A DNA stretch of 24,933 bases from a virus (IMGVR_UViG_3300046499_000519:1-24933), one strand, 5' to 3'. Positions 13,826-21,213 are shown, counted from the first letter of the stretch. The notes: a model not told the origin generated them from the sequence alone. Made by a program: numbers and translations.

Positions 13826-15387
13826 ACGAGGAGCCGAATTGGGCCGAGGACGTCAAGGAACCGGACTGGTCGTCCGGTGTCCACGCCGAGGACAGTCAGG
13901 GCTGGGAGGACGCTGTCCCGCTCGCGCCGCCGGCCCCGCTGCCCCTCGACTCCGCCCGCCTGCGCGGCATCGGGGTCATGGCACAGGCAGTAGCGACCAG
14001 CCTTCAGGTGCCAGTCGATCTGCCCGCCTGGCTCGGCATGGCCGTTGCGTCCACGGCGATCGGCGGCCGCCGGGCCGTGAGCCCGAAGCCGGACTGGACC
14101 GAGCCGGTCACCCTGTACACGATGCCGGTCGCCGCGCCCGGAGAGATGAAGTCGCCCGCCCTGAGCCTGATGGGCAAGCCGATCTACGCGGAGGAGGAAC
14201 GACGCAGGGAGGCCGACAAGGTCGCAGTCGTCCGGGACCGGCGCAACCGGAAGATGGTCGAGGCGTCCGTCGCCGAGGCCGAGACCCGGGTCATCAAGGC
14301 GAAAGACTCCGTCGCGCGCACAAAGGCGAAGCAGAACCTGGAGGTGGCCTACTCCGAGCTAGAGGATCTCGGCGACCCGCTCGTCCACACGCAGTTGGTC
14401 GCGGACGACACCACGCCCGAGGCGGCTATCGACCTGATCGCCGAGCAGGGCGAACGGCTCGCCGTACTGTCCACCGAAGGGTCGTTCCTCGGGAACGTAG
14501 GCGGCCGGTACAGCAAGTCCGCCAACCCCGAGATCGTGCTCAAGGCCTGGAGCCACGAGACGCACTCCGTGAACCGGAAGAGCGGGCCGCCCGTCCTGCT
14601 CAAGCGGCCGAACCTCAGCCTCGGACTGGCTGTACAGCCCGGGTTCCTCACCGGCATGGGAGAGACCGGCGACGTCTTCGAGGCCCGCGGCCTCATGGCC
14701 CGCTTCATCTTCGCCATGCCGACCAGCCGAGTTGGCGAGCGGACCTACGACAGCGACCCGATCCCGGCCGAGGTGAGCGCCGCGTACAGCGCGGCTGTCG
14801 TCCGGATGATGCAGGTAATCCACGACGATCCGGAGTACCGGGTGATGAGCCTGGAGCAGAAGGCGCAGGATCTGTTCCGCTCGTTCTGGGAAGCGCTGGA
14901 GCCGCGCCACAAGGCACACGGCGACCTTGCGGCCGTCGAGGGGTGGGCGAAGAAGCTGCCCGGCCAAGTCCTGCGGATCGCCGCGGTGCTCGCGCTGTAC
15001 GAGGAGCCGACCACGCTGGTCGTGAGCGGCGAGGTGATGGACGACGCGATCTCCCTCGTGCCGTACCTGATCCAGCACGCGCGCCTGGTCGCTGACCTGA
15101 TGTCAGAGGAGCGGCAGTCCAAGCTTGGCCCGGCCCGCGCAGTCCTGGACTGGCTGCGCCGTGTCGAGCAGCGCGGCCGGTTCGCGGCGAAGGACGTGGA
15201 GAAGGCCGTGCGGGGCCAGAAGTGGTGCACGGCCATGGAGGACGTGGACGCCGCTCTCGGCGTCCTGGAGCACGCCGGATGGGTCCGGAGGATCGACCCT
15301 CCGCCGCGCGAGGACGGGGCTCGCGGCCGGCCGCCGAAAGCTCGTTTCGTCGCGCACCCGGAGACGTTCAAGGCGAAGGCCGGGTGA
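13822..15387 (+). CDS. DUF3987 (YfjI-type) replicative ATPase/helicase-like protein
   Basis: GTG at 13822 overlaps the primase stop; 521 residues. After an acidic 40-residue head comes LPAWLGMAVASTAIGG and a degenerate P-loop VAAPGEMKSPALS (Lys110, Ser111), typical of DUF3987, where GxGKS is relaxed. A charged coiled-coil stretch follows (about 125-180), then LAVLSTEGSFLGNVGGRYS and RLIF-type strands (FEARGLMARFIFAMPTS) of the ATPase core. The last 90 residues form a winged-helix-like end (RAVLDWLRRVEQRGRFAAKD). Proteins of this family sit beside primases in phages and integrative elements and are thought to act as helicases; direct proof is limited. Confidence 0.78.
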   Translation: MNEEPNWAEDVKEPDWSSGVHAEDSQGWEDAVPLAPPAPLPLDSARLRGIGVMAQAVATSLQVPVDLPAWLGMAVASTAIGGRRAVSPKPDWTEPVTLYTMPVAAPGEMKSPALSLMGKPIYAEEERRREADKVAVVRDRRNRKMVEASVAEAETRVIKAKDSVARTKAKQNLEVAYSELEDLGDPLVHTQLVADDTTPEAAIDLIAEQGERLAVLSTEGSFLGNVGGRYSKSANPEIVLKAWSHETHSVNRKSGPPVLLKRPNLSLGLAVQPGFLTGMGETGDVFEARGLMARFIFAMPTSRVGERTYDSDPIPAEVSAAYSAAVVRMMQVIHDDPEYRVMSLEQKAQDLFRSFWEALEPRHKAHGDLAAVEGWAKKLPGQVLRIAAVLALYEEPTTLVVSGEVMDDAISLVPYLIQHARLVADLMSEERQSKLGPARAVLDWLRRVEQRGRFAAKDVEKAVRGQKWCTAMEDVDAALGVLEHAGWVRRIDPPPREDGARGRPPKARFVAHPETFKAKAG

Positions 15388-15500
15388 GTTCTTTCCATTA
15401 ATTCCATGCCTCAGAGGAGGCCGAGGCATGGCCTTGATTACTTACAGGTCTCCCCGTAAGCCAATTTAAAGAGTAATTATTACTCTCTGTAATCAATGGG
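15388..15500. other. AT-rich dyad cluster, candidate replication origin
   Basis: Directly after the primase/helicase pair the base composition drops sharply. The stretch holds TTCCAT twice (15393-15408), a 9-bp hairpin (15404-15412 with 15423-15431), TTGATTAC at 15434-15441 inverted at 15489-15496, CTTAC/GTAAG at 15441-15445 and 15456-15460, and a perfect 17-base palindrome AGAGTAATTATTACTCT at 15470-15486. Nested dyads with an AT-rich core in a very GC-rich genome are what an origin looks like. Alternatively it is a strong regulatory region. No gene is seen from 15388 to 15609. Confidence 0.5.
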
Positions 15501-15609
15501 GGTGGTGAACATGCGCGGACCGTGAGCGACGGGCCACCTCACAACCCGATCCCCATCCCCGCATGGCATGGAAAAAAGGGAAACAACTCCCGCTCGCCGA
15601 GGAGAGACG

Positions 15610-15855
15610 ATGCCTGACTTCATCCCCGCCAGTCCCGGCTGGTACGTCCGCGAGACCGACGATGACGGCGACGAAGGGCTCGACCCCGTCATCGCCTGGA
15701 AGGCCACGACCGACAAGGACGGCGACGACATCCTCCTGCCGTTCGTCGACAACTCCCCCGGCTTCCCGCCGTTCTGCCTCAGCGAGGAGTCGTTCACGAC
15801 GCTCGAACGCCACGTCGTCTACCGGCCCAACCACGACCCCGGCAAGGACGCCTGA
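15610..15855 (+). CDS. Small acidic protein, function unknown
   Basis: ATG at 15610 is chosen over an upstream in-frame ATG at 15568 because GAGGAGAG lies just before it; 81 residues. It is strongly acidic (GWYVRETDDDGDEGLDPVIA, TDKDGDDILLPFVD) and has the small beta-rich look of a phage accessory protein. No family is recognised. Confidence 0.6.
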   Translation: MPDFIPASPGWYVRETDDDGDEGLDPVIAWKATTDKDGDDILLPFVDNSPGFPPFCLSEESFTTLERHVVYRPNHDPGKDA

Positions 15856-15869
15856 CCGTCCACTCTCTT

Positions 15870-15891
15870 CCGGCCGTCGACCGGCGGCCGG
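15870..15891 (+). terminator. Short hairpin between small genes
   Basis: CCGGCCG (15870-15876) pairs with CGGCCGG (15885-15891). With no T-tract and only 7 bp, it is at most an attenuator. Confidence 0.3.
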
Positions 15892-15912
15892 CCGATCCGA
15901 AGGAGAACCACC

Positions 15913-16371
15913 GTGACCCAGCACCTGACCCTCGTCCACACCGCCGAGAACACCGAACCCCCGCAGCTCGACGGACCCACCGAACCCTGCGTCGTCACCG
16001 GCCCCAACGACCCGCACAGCATCAACATCCAGATCGGCGACACCGACGACGACGGAGACCCCGACGACACCGTCTACATCACCTTCGAGTTCAGCGACGG
16101 CCGCACCTTCGAGATCACCCTCGACAACCACCGCGCCGACTACATCGGCGGCCTGCTGAAGAAGGCCCACACCATGGTCGAGGAGCGCACGGACACCGAG
16201 ATGGCCGCGTTCTGCGCCACCCTCTGCCCGGTCCACGACGGCTGTGTAACCGACGGCAGCGCCTGCACCTGCACGGATCGCTGCACCCAGTGCCAGCAGC
16301 GCTTCACCGAGGCCGACGCCGCGGCCGACAGCATCACCGACACCTGCTCGAACTGCCTGCGCTCCGCCTGA
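15913..16371 (+). CDS. Acidic protein with Cys-rich C-terminus
   Basis: GTG at 15913 follows AAGGAG at 15900-15905; 152 residues. Residues about 36-80 are acidic and beta-like (INIQIGDTDDDGDPDDTVYI, TFEFSDGRTFEITLDNHRAD). From about 100 there are Cys pairs (FCATLCPVHDGC, CTCTDRCTQCQQRF, TCSNCLRSA) that suggest one or two zinc ribbons. Asp-rich proteins with Cys-rich ends are frequent in Streptomyces phages and plasmids, without known function. Confidence 0.6.
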   Translation: MTQHLTLVHTAENTEPPQLDGPTEPCVVTGPNDPHSINIQIGDTDDDGDPDDTVYITFEFSDGRTFEITLDNHRADYIGGLLKKAHTMVEERTDTEMAAFCATLCPVHDGCVTDGSACTCTDRCTQCQQRFTEADAAADSITDTCSNCLRSA

Positions 16372-16386
16372 CCCGCGCACGAGAAC

Positions 16387-16413
16387 GGCCGGCCCGCGGG
16401 AACCGGGCCGGCC
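16387..16413 (+). terminator. GC-rich hairpin (terminator or attenuator)
   Basis: Perfect 10-bp stem, 16387-16396 (GGCCGGCCCG) with 16404-16413, loop CGGGAAC, 15 bases after a stop. There is no T-tract. Confidence 0.5.
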
Positions 16414-16444
16414 ACCCACCCAGCATCCCACCGAGGAGACCAAC

Positions 16445-16921
16445 GTGCTCGACCCGAAGACACTCACCGCGTTCGACGAGACCACCGCACTCGGCATCGC
16501 CACCCTCTGGAACGACGCCATGCCCACCATCCGCCAATACCTCGACCGCCAGATCCACGACATCGAAACCGCCGGCCGCCTCATCACCGAATGCGACGAC
16601 GCCACCTGCGACACCCACGACAAGCACCGCCAGGACGACGAGGACTGCCCCTGCTGGGTCTGCGAGAACAGCGGCCTCCCCACCATGGCCACCGACCTCC
16701 GCCACTGGCTCGACAGCCTCCACACCGACGGCACCGCCTACGGGGTCGAACCCACCCCGGAAAGCCTGCTCGACCTCGTCACTACCTGGTTCTACGTCAA
16801 CGGTCAGGTGTCGCACACGAACGTGCCGGCCTACCAACTGGGCCCGCTCTACCGCCTCGCCGCCGAACTGGCCGACCAGACCAACGCCAAGTTCACCGCG
16901 ATGGCAGCCGACATGCCCTGA
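16445..16921 (+). CDS. Hypothetical protein with a central Cys cluster
   Basis: GTG at 16445 follows GAGGAGAC; 158 residues. A helical head (LGIATLWNDAMPTIRQYLDR) leads to ECDDATCDTHDKH and CPCWVCENSG near residues 50-77, a plausible zinc site, then a helical half (LLDLVTTWFYVNGQVSHTNV). No family is recognised. It precedes ssb in the same direction. Confidence 0.6.
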   Translation: MLDPKTLTAFDETTALGIATLWNDAMPTIRQYLDRQIHDIETAGRLITECDDATCDTHDKHRQDDEDCPCWVCENSGLPTMATDLRHWLDSLHTDGTAYGVEPTPESLLDLVTTWFYVNGQVSHTNVPAYQLGPLYRLAAELADQTNAKFTAMAADMP

Positions 16922-16972
16922 CCCGCCCCGGCCCGGTCGTCCACGCGGCGGCCGGGCCCGCCACCCGCCAGT

Positions 16973-16997
16973 TGCGTCCGTCAGCCTGACGGACGCA
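16973..16997. promoter_or_regulatory. Perfect 25-base palindrome upstream of ssb
   Basis: TGCGTCCGTCAG (16973-16984) and its exact complement (16986-16997) are separated by a single C. With such a small centre it suits a protein-binding site better than an RNA hairpin. The ssb ATG is 27 bases downstream, so repressor control of ssb is a natural guess; a terminator for the gene before is the alternative. Confidence 0.55.
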
Positions 16998-17023
16998 GAT
17001 ATCGCCTCGAGAAGGAGCCCGCC

Positions 17024-17533
17024 ATGGCAGGCGAGACCGTCATCACCGTCGTCGGCAATCTGGTCGATGATCCCGAACTCCGCTTCACCCCGGCCGGCGC
17101 CGCCGTCGCCAAGTTCCGTATCGCCTCCACCCCGCGAGTCTTCGACAAGCAGACCAGCGAGTGGAAGGACGGCGACAGCCTGTTCCTCACCTGCTCGGTG
17201 TGGCGACAGGCCGCCGAGAACGTTGCTGAGTCCCTCGCCAAGGGCGTCCGCGTCATCGTGCAGGGCCGGTTGAAGCAGCGGTCTTACGAGGACGGCCAGG
17301 GCGTGAAGCGGACCGTGTACGAGATCGACGTCGACGAGGTCGGCCCGACCCTCGCGCGGGCCACCGCCAAGGTCACCAAGAACCCGAGCAGCGGCGGGCA
17401 GGCAGGTGTTCCAAATGGAACACCTGGTGGACAGAGCGTCACTGGCCAGCAGCAGGGTGGCGGTTGGGGCGCCCCGGCCGGCCAGCAGCAGACCGGGCAC
17501 AGCGCCGGGTACAGCGACGAGCCCCCGTTCTGA
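17024..17533 (+). CDS. ssb: Single-stranded DNA-binding protein
   Basis: ATG at 17024 follows GAAGGAG; 169 residues. Residues 1-110 form the OB fold: [63 protein letters not shown]. The Gly/Gln-rich linker (about 120-160) ends in GYSDEPPF, the acidic tip that binds replication and repair proteins. It coats single-stranded DNA during phage replication and works with the primase and DUF3987 protein upstream. The length is usual for actinobacterial SSB. The same tip occurs on the repressor at 9858. Confidence 0.95.
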   Translation: MAGETVITVVGNLVDDPELRFTPAGAAVAKFRIASTPRVFDKQTSEWKDGDSLFLTCSVWRQAAENVAESLAKGVRVIVQGRLKQRSYEDGQGVKRTVYEIDVDEVGPTLARATAKVTKNPSSGGQAGVPNGTPGGQSVTGQQQGGGWGAPAGQQQTGHSAGYSDEPPF

Positions 17534-17562
17534 TCAGCGACTAACCGGAGAAGGGAGCCGAC

Positions 17563-18201
17563 GTGACCCTCAACGATCAAGCCGTGCACGCCTGCGGTCT
17601 GTGCGAGGGCGAGGCTGGCGGCCGATACCTGTGTGAGCGGGACACGGTTGCCCTCGTCCGGCGCCTCGGCCTGCTGCCCGACCTCGACGCCGAGCTGGCC
17701 ATGCACTTGGTGCCCGCGCGCTCCGGATTCGGCGAGCTGGTCGCCACGCGGTCGGCCGCCGGTCCGAGGTCGCCGATCAACGAGGCGGTGTTCGACGAGA
17801 TCCACGGCAACCAGACGGGCGAGGTTGTCCACTCCTGGCGGGTGGACATCCAGCGGGAGCGCTGGCCGCAGCACGCGGCCCCGCCCCGGGCCGGACTGGC
17901 CGCGGACTGCCGGTGGCTGGCGATGGAGCTGGAGTGGATCGTCGTCCACTACCCGGCGGCCGGCGATCTGGCGCGCGAGGTCCGCGAGTCGGAGGCCCAG
18001 CTCCGATCGCTCGTCGGGGATCCGCTGCCGCGTCGTCAGCGGCTCGGGTTGTGCGTGGCCGCGGCGGACGGGGCGGTGTGCGGTGCGGTGCTGTCCCGGC
18101 TGCCGGGCGAGGCGGTGCGGTGCCGGTGGTGCGGGGCGTCGTACCGGACGGAGCAGGAGTTGCTGCTGCTCGCGCACTTCCAGCCGCAGGAGTCGGCATG
18201 A
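17563..18201 (+). CDS. Protein with Cys knuckles at both ends, function unknown
   Basis: GTG at 17563 follows AAGGGAG; 212 residues. The N-terminus has ACGLCEGEAGGRYLCERD and the C-terminus VRCRWCGASYRTEQELLLLAHF, both zinc-knuckle-like. The middle is helical with conserved-looking Trp/Arg residues (LAADCRWLAMELEWIVVHYP). This two-ended finger layout is seen in Streptomyces phage and plasmid proteins of unknown function. It could bind nucleic acid. It ends 14 bases before a strong promoter. Confidence 0.6.
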   Translation: MTLNDQAVHACGLCEGEAGGRYLCERDTVALVRRLGLLPDLDAELAMHLVPARSGFGELVATRSAAGPRSPINEAVFDEIHGNQTGEVVHSWRVDIQRERWPQHAAPPRAGLAADCRWLAMELEWIVVHYPAAGDLAREVRESEAQLRSLVGDPLPRRQRLGLCVAAADGAVCGAVLSRLPGEAVRCRWCGASYRTEQELLLLAHFQPQESA

Positions 18202-18215
18202 TGTCGCCACGGGTG

Positions 18216-18245
18216 TTGACATCCGTCGCCACCCCTGGCTACAGT
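18216..18245 (+). promoter_or_regulatory. Strong vegetative-type promoter
   Basis: TTGACA at 18216-18221 and TACAGT at 18240-18245 with an 18-base spacer: a full -35 and a good -10 match for the main Streptomyces sigma factor. It lies 37 bases before the GTG at 18282 and would drive the 18282-23401 block separately from the early operon. Confidence 0.75.
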
Positions 18246-18281
18246 TGTGGAACGGCCACCGCTTCCGGTACTAGGAGGGAC

Positions 18282-18491
18282 GTGACTACGTGGAGAGAGC
18301 GCCATGACGCAGCCGTCCAGAAGCAGAACGCCGCACAGAAGGCGTACCAGGAAGCCACCGACGAACGAGCCCAGGCCCTCATCGACGGGGAAACCGAACT
18401 CGGCAGCCAAGCAGCAGTAGCCAGAGAACTCGGCGTCACCCGGGCCGGCATCAACCGGGCCATCAACGCCCTGAAGAACAAACAGGCGTAG
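18282..18491 (+). CDS. Small helix-turn-helix protein
   Basis: GTG at 18282 has AGGAGGG at 18273-18279 and lies just after the strong promoter; 69 residues. The first half is charged and helical (RHDAAVQKQNAAQKAYQEAT). Residues about 40-65 (GSQAAVARELGVTRAGINRA) form a clear HTH of the Fis/XRE-like kind. Being first in the operon, it probably regulates the spread/transfer-like block that follows. It ends at the TAG inside the repeat at 18488. Confidence 0.65.
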   Translation: MTTWRERHDAAVQKQNAAQKAYQEATDERAQALIDGETELGSQAAVARELGVTRAGINRAINALKNKQA

Positions 18492-18500
18492 CTACACCCC
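18488..18500. repeat. GTAGCTACACCCC, copy 1
   Basis: Thirteen bases identical to 21210-21222; in both places the TAG is the stop codon of a small gene and a larger block follows. The inner TAGCTAC also occurs twice at the GntR gene (7077-7083, 7086-7092). It is a candidate shared operator. Confidence 0.45.
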
Positions 18501-18592
18501 ACAACTGAAGACGGCCCAAGGCCGGGATTGCCGTCCCAGCCAAGGGCCTGACCGAGAACGCCATCCTGACTAGACCAGGAGGAGATCCGGCT

Positions 18593-18814
18593 ATGGCCGA
18601 TCTTTCCATGCCCGCCTGCTCGGACGACACCACCCCGTTGCCCGAGCGCAGCGCCCTCGACACCGCCATCGCCCTGGCCCAGCGGAGCCTCGCCAACTAC
18701 GGCCGCCCCGACTTCCGCGACCCGAACGCCATCAGCCACGCCCACGGCCACATCACCGAGTCGCTCCGCATCCTGCTCCACACCCTCGGCGTCGAGACGG
18801 GTGAGGACCAGTGA
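18593..18814 (+). CDS. Small hypothetical protein
   Basis: ATG at 18593 follows AGGAGGAG; 73 residues, mainly one or two helices (LDTAIALAQRSLANYGRPDF, HITESLRILLHTLGVETG). It overlaps the next gene by 4 bases. No family is recognised. Confidence 0.55.
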   Translation: MADLSMPACSDDTTPLPERSALDTAIALAQRSLANYGRPDFRDPNAISHAHGHITESLRILLHTLGVETGEDQ

Positions 18815-19194
18815 GCACCGAGCCCCGCACTGTCACCCTCGCCACCATCGACCGCGGCCCGGTGACGATCCCCGAGCCCTCGTGGTGCCAGGGGCACAGC
18901 CACCACGACCCCGAGACCGAGTACGTCGACGTCATCCACGGCAGCCCGGAGATCAGCCTCACCTTCCACTCCGCCGTGCTGCTCGCCGCGGGCCTGGTCC
19001 AGTCGCCGCACGCCAGCGTCGACGCCACCCCCGGGCTCGGCGGCCCGACCCCCGGAGTCTCGGTCCACCCGCTCGGCGAGACCCTCGGCCCGGTCGACCT
19101 GTACGAGCTCGCCGCCGCACTCGACTCCTACGCCGACCGCCTGCGCGACCTCGCCGACCAGCTCGACACGATCCTCACCGGGGGTGGCCGGTGA
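18811..19194 (+). CDS. DUF6907-type protein
   Basis: GTG at 18811 overlaps the previous stop; 127 residues. EPSWCQGHSHHDPETEYVDV followed by a His-containing strand and the helix LYELAAALDSYADRLRDLAD match my memory of DUF6907 proteins of Streptomyces. Its Cys/His residues could bind metal. It is coupled to the membrane protein downstream by GTGA. Function unknown; 11275 is a second, larger protein of this type. Confidence 0.65.
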   Translation: MSTEPRTVTLATIDRGPVTIPEPSWCQGHSHHDPETEYVDVIHGSPEISLTFHSAVLLAAGLVQSPHASVDATPGLGGPTPGVSVHPLGETLGPVDLYELAAALDSYADRLRDLADQLDTILTGGGR

Positions 19195-20042
19195 GCCGCA
19201 TCCGTCGCGCCGTCGCCTGGCTGGCCCGCCCGTTCAAGCGGACCGCCCCGCACACCGGCCGCCGCCCCTCAGCGCCGCTGTGGGTCCGCGGACTCACCGC
19301 CGGCGGACGCCCCATCGTCCTCGGCGTCGCCCTCCTCATGTGCGCGCCCGGCGAGTACCACCTCGCCGAGACCGCCGGATGGGACGACCCCTTCACCTAC
19401 GGCATGCCGGTCGTCCTGTCCGCCTACGCGGGCATCGCGGCCGCCGTCGCCTCCACCCGACGCCGCGGTGACCGGGGCCGCTGGTCCGCCATCATCGGCG
19501 CCTGCCTCGCCCTCGGCCTCGCCATGGCCGCCCAGGTCGTGTCGCACCTGATCACCACCGGGCACGTCATCGCCGACCAGCCCGTCCTGATCGCCGTCAC
19601 GAGCCTGGTCCCGCCCGCCGTCGTCGGCCACCTGCTGCACCTCGCGGCCAGCCCGCCGGACGGCCACCAGGACGCCCGGGACGCCGAGGACGCGACCGCG
19701 TCCGACCCCGCCCCGAGCGTCCCCGTGACACCAATTGGTGTCACGGCCGAGCCCGTCGAGCCGCCCACCGTCACCCTCGAACGCGACCCTCAGCAGGACG
19801 CCACCGGGACGCCCGAACTCCCGCCCGGGACGGGGCAGGACGCCGAGGACGCCGAGGACGGACCGCCGCCCGAGCCACCCCTCATGACGTCCGCTCAGGT
19901 CGCCGCGCAGTACGGCATCGACCCGTCCACCGTCCGCTCCTGGGTGGCGGCCGGACGCCTCACCGTCCACAGCAAGGACGCCCGAGGACGCAACCTCTTC
20001 CACCCGGACGCCCTCCCCGAACGACAGGCGGTCACAGCATGA
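19191..20042 (+). CDS. SpdB-like membrane protein with C-terminal helix-turn-helix
   Basis: GTG at 19191 overlaps the previous stop; 283 residues. After a basic head come three to four membrane segments (about 40-56, 68-90, 98-120 and 130-152). A long Pro/Asp-rich linker with repeated DAEDA (about 155-230) leads to a MerR-type HTH (about 232-275: MTSAQVAAQYGIDPSTVRSW, VAAGRLTVH). The layout resembles the plasmid spread proteins (SpdB) and DUF2637 proteins of Streptomyces conjugative elements, which work with TraB in spreading DNA through the mycelium. The linker carries a 24-base DNA palindrome at 19723-19746. Membrane topology is clear; the spread role is inferred from the layout and the FtsK gene downstream. 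Confidence 0.62.
   Translation: MSRIRRAVAWLARPFKRTAPHTGRRPSAPLWVRGLTAGGRPIVLGVALLMCAPGEYHLAETAGWDDPFTYGMPVVLSAYAGIAAAVASTRRRGDRGRWSAIIGACLALGLAMAAQVVSHLITTGHVIADQPVLIAVTSLVPPAVVGHLLHLAASPPDGHQDARDAEDATASDPAPSVPVTPIGVTAEPVEPPTVTLERDPQQDATGTPELPPGTGQDAEDAEDGPPPEPPLMTSAQVAAQYGIDPSTVRSWVAAGRLTVHSKDARGRNLFHPDALPERQAVTA
19723..19746. repeat. Perfect 24-base palindrome inside the SpdB-like gene
   Basis: CCGTGACACCAA (19723-19734) is followed directly by its exact complement (19735-19746). It lies in the linker-coding part, where the protein sequence (VTPIGVTA) gives no reason for symmetry. It looks like a binding site for a dimeric regulator. Confidence 0.6.
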
Positions 20043-20203
20043 TGCGCCTGCTCTTCGGAGCCCTCCTCGGCCTGCTCGCCGCCTTCCCGTCGCTCCTCGG
20101 CCTGGCCGCCACGGCGGTCCTGCACCCGGTCGTCCTCGCCGTCCTGGTCGGCGTCCTCGCCTGGCCGCGTCTCGCCCGCACCCTGCGGAGGTGGACCACG
20201 TGA
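20039..20203 (+). CDS. Very small membrane protein
   Basis: ATG at 20039 overlaps the previous stop (ATGA) and its TGA at 20201-20203 overlaps the next GTG; 54 residues. It starts MMRLLFGALLGLLAAFPSLL, and a second hydrophobic stretch (AVLHPVVLAVLVGVLAW) leads to a basic end (RLARTLRRWTT), so two membrane helices are likely. Four-base overlaps on both sides support it. Tiny membrane proteins of this kind are usual in Streptomyces spread operons. Confidence 0.6.
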   Translation: MMRLLFGALLGLLAAFPSLLGLAATAVLHPVVLAVLVGVLAWPRLARTLRRWTT

Positions 20204-20517
20204 GCGACGCTCTCGCCAAGGCAGAGGCCGCGGCATCCGAAGCCGCGGTGAATACGGCCGCCGTACAGGTCGCCCTCGCCGCCATCGAGCTGGCCAAGCT
20301 CGCCCAGCAGCAGCCCGCCGCCCAGCAGCCCGCATGCCACCAGGCGCACCGTCAGGGCCGCAGCACGGGCGAGTGGCTGGGCATCGGTGGCGCCGTGTGC
20401 GTCGGTGGTGTCGGCATTGCGTTCGCCTCGATCGCCATCGCCATCTGCGGCATCTCCGTCGCCATCCTCGCGCTCGTTCTCCGCTCCATCTGGAGCGACA
20501 TCCAGAAGCACCGCTGA
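20200..20517 (+). CDS. Small membrane protein with N-terminal amphipathic helix
   Basis: GTG at 20200 is chosen over the in-frame GTG at 20191, because GGAGG at 20187-20191 is spaced correctly for 20200; 105 residues. Residues about 1-40 form an Ala-rich helix (SDALAKAEAAASEAAVNTAA), then a Gln/His-rich patch, then one long or two short membrane helices (IGGAVCVGGVGIAFASIAIA, ICGISVAILALVL) and a short basic end. Probably a spread-type accessory membrane protein; function inferred from place only. Confidence 0.58.
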   Translation: MSDALAKAEAAASEAAVNTAAVQVALAAIELAKLAQQQPAAQQPACHQAHRQGRSTGEWLGIGGAVCVGGVGIAFASIAIAICGISVAILALVLRSIWSDIQKHR

Positions 20518-20530
20518 CCAGGAGGAACCC

Positions 20531-20740
20531 ATGTACCGAGAAGCGCACCTGGAGCTCGCGAACGAAGCGGTCACCAAGGCCGAGCGGCTCGCCGGGTGGG
20601 CGGAGAACGCGGCCCGCGGCGACGGCCCGCACAAGGCCGTCCCCTACGCCGCCGCCGGCACCCTCTGGGACTCGATCGCCCGCACCCACCTGCTCATCGC
20701 CCAGGCCATGCCCGACGACGACACCACCCCGGAGGCCTGA
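20531..20740 (+). CDS. Small helical protein, function unknown
   Basis: ATG at 20531 follows AGGAGGAA; 69 residues. It is helical throughout (REAHLELANEAVTKAERLAG, WDSIARTHLLIAQAMPD) with an acidic end. It resembles, in size and pattern, short proteins in Streptomyces plasmid spread operons; the resemblance is weak. Confidence 0.55.
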   Translation: MYREAHLELANEAVTKAERLAGWAENAARGDGPHKAVPYAAAGTLWDSIARTHLLIAQAMPDDDTTPEA

Positions 20741-20741
20741 C

Positions 20742-21017
20742 ATGACCGAGCGCACCGCCGCCTGGCCGGAGGGTGTCATCGCCCGCTACCTCACCGTCGC
20801 CGGTGCCCACGTCGACATCTGGTACGACACCGGCACCCTCCGCACCCGGTGCAGCGGCGAACGCTGCGCCTGGACCGTGCGCAAGTCGACCCGCGTCTTC
20901 TACACCGACTCCGTCGCGGAGCGGGACGAGAAGATCACCGCCGCCGTCCCCGCGCTCCAGCCCGACGTCCAAGCCCACGCCGAGCGCTGCCGCGCCATGC
21001 CCCGCCCCACCACCTGA
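20742..21017 (+). CDS. Small Cys-containing protein
   Basis: ATG at 20742, one base after the previous stop, with GGAGG at 20731-20735; 91 residues. It has TRCSGERCAWT near residue 36 and HAERCRAMP near residue 80, a C-x4-C plus H-x3-C set likely to bind zinc. This type of small protein is common in Streptomyces phages and mobile elements. Function unknown. Confidence 0.6.
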   Translation: MTERTAAWPEGVIARYLTVAGAHVDIWYDTGTLRTRCSGERCAWTVRKSTRVFYTDSVAERDEKITAAVPALQPDVQAHAERCRAMPRPTT

Positions 21018-21036
21018 CGGCTCAGGAGACCCCGAT

Positions 21037-21213
21037 ATGGCGTTCACCAGCAAAGACCCGCATACCGCAGCCGAGATCCTCAAGGTCGTCGCGCTCGGCG
21101 TCCGCATCGAGCGCCGCCAGGCCCGCGGCAAACCCGTCAAAGCCCTGGAGAACCGCGTCGAGCGCATCCGCGAGGACGCGCAGAAGCGCGAGGACGCCCG
21201 CGGACGCAAGTAG
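21037..21213 (+). CDS. Small basic helical protein
   Basis: ATG at 21037 follows AGGAGA; 58 residues. Rich in Arg, Lys and Glu, it looks like one long helix (AAEILKVVALGVRIERRQAR, LENRVERIREDAQKREDARG). Its stop TAG lies in the second GTAGCTACACCCC copy. Function unknown; a DNA- or FtsK-binding role is only a thought. Confidence 0.5.
   Translation: MAFTSKDPHTAAEILKVVALGVRIERRQARGKPVKALENRVERIREDAQKREDARGRK

Noticed and set aside
13506-15095. 529-codon rightward frame overlapping primase and DUF3987 genes
   Set aside because: Arg/Gly-rich shadow frame; the two real genes have Toprim and DUF3987 motifs and a GTGA junction.
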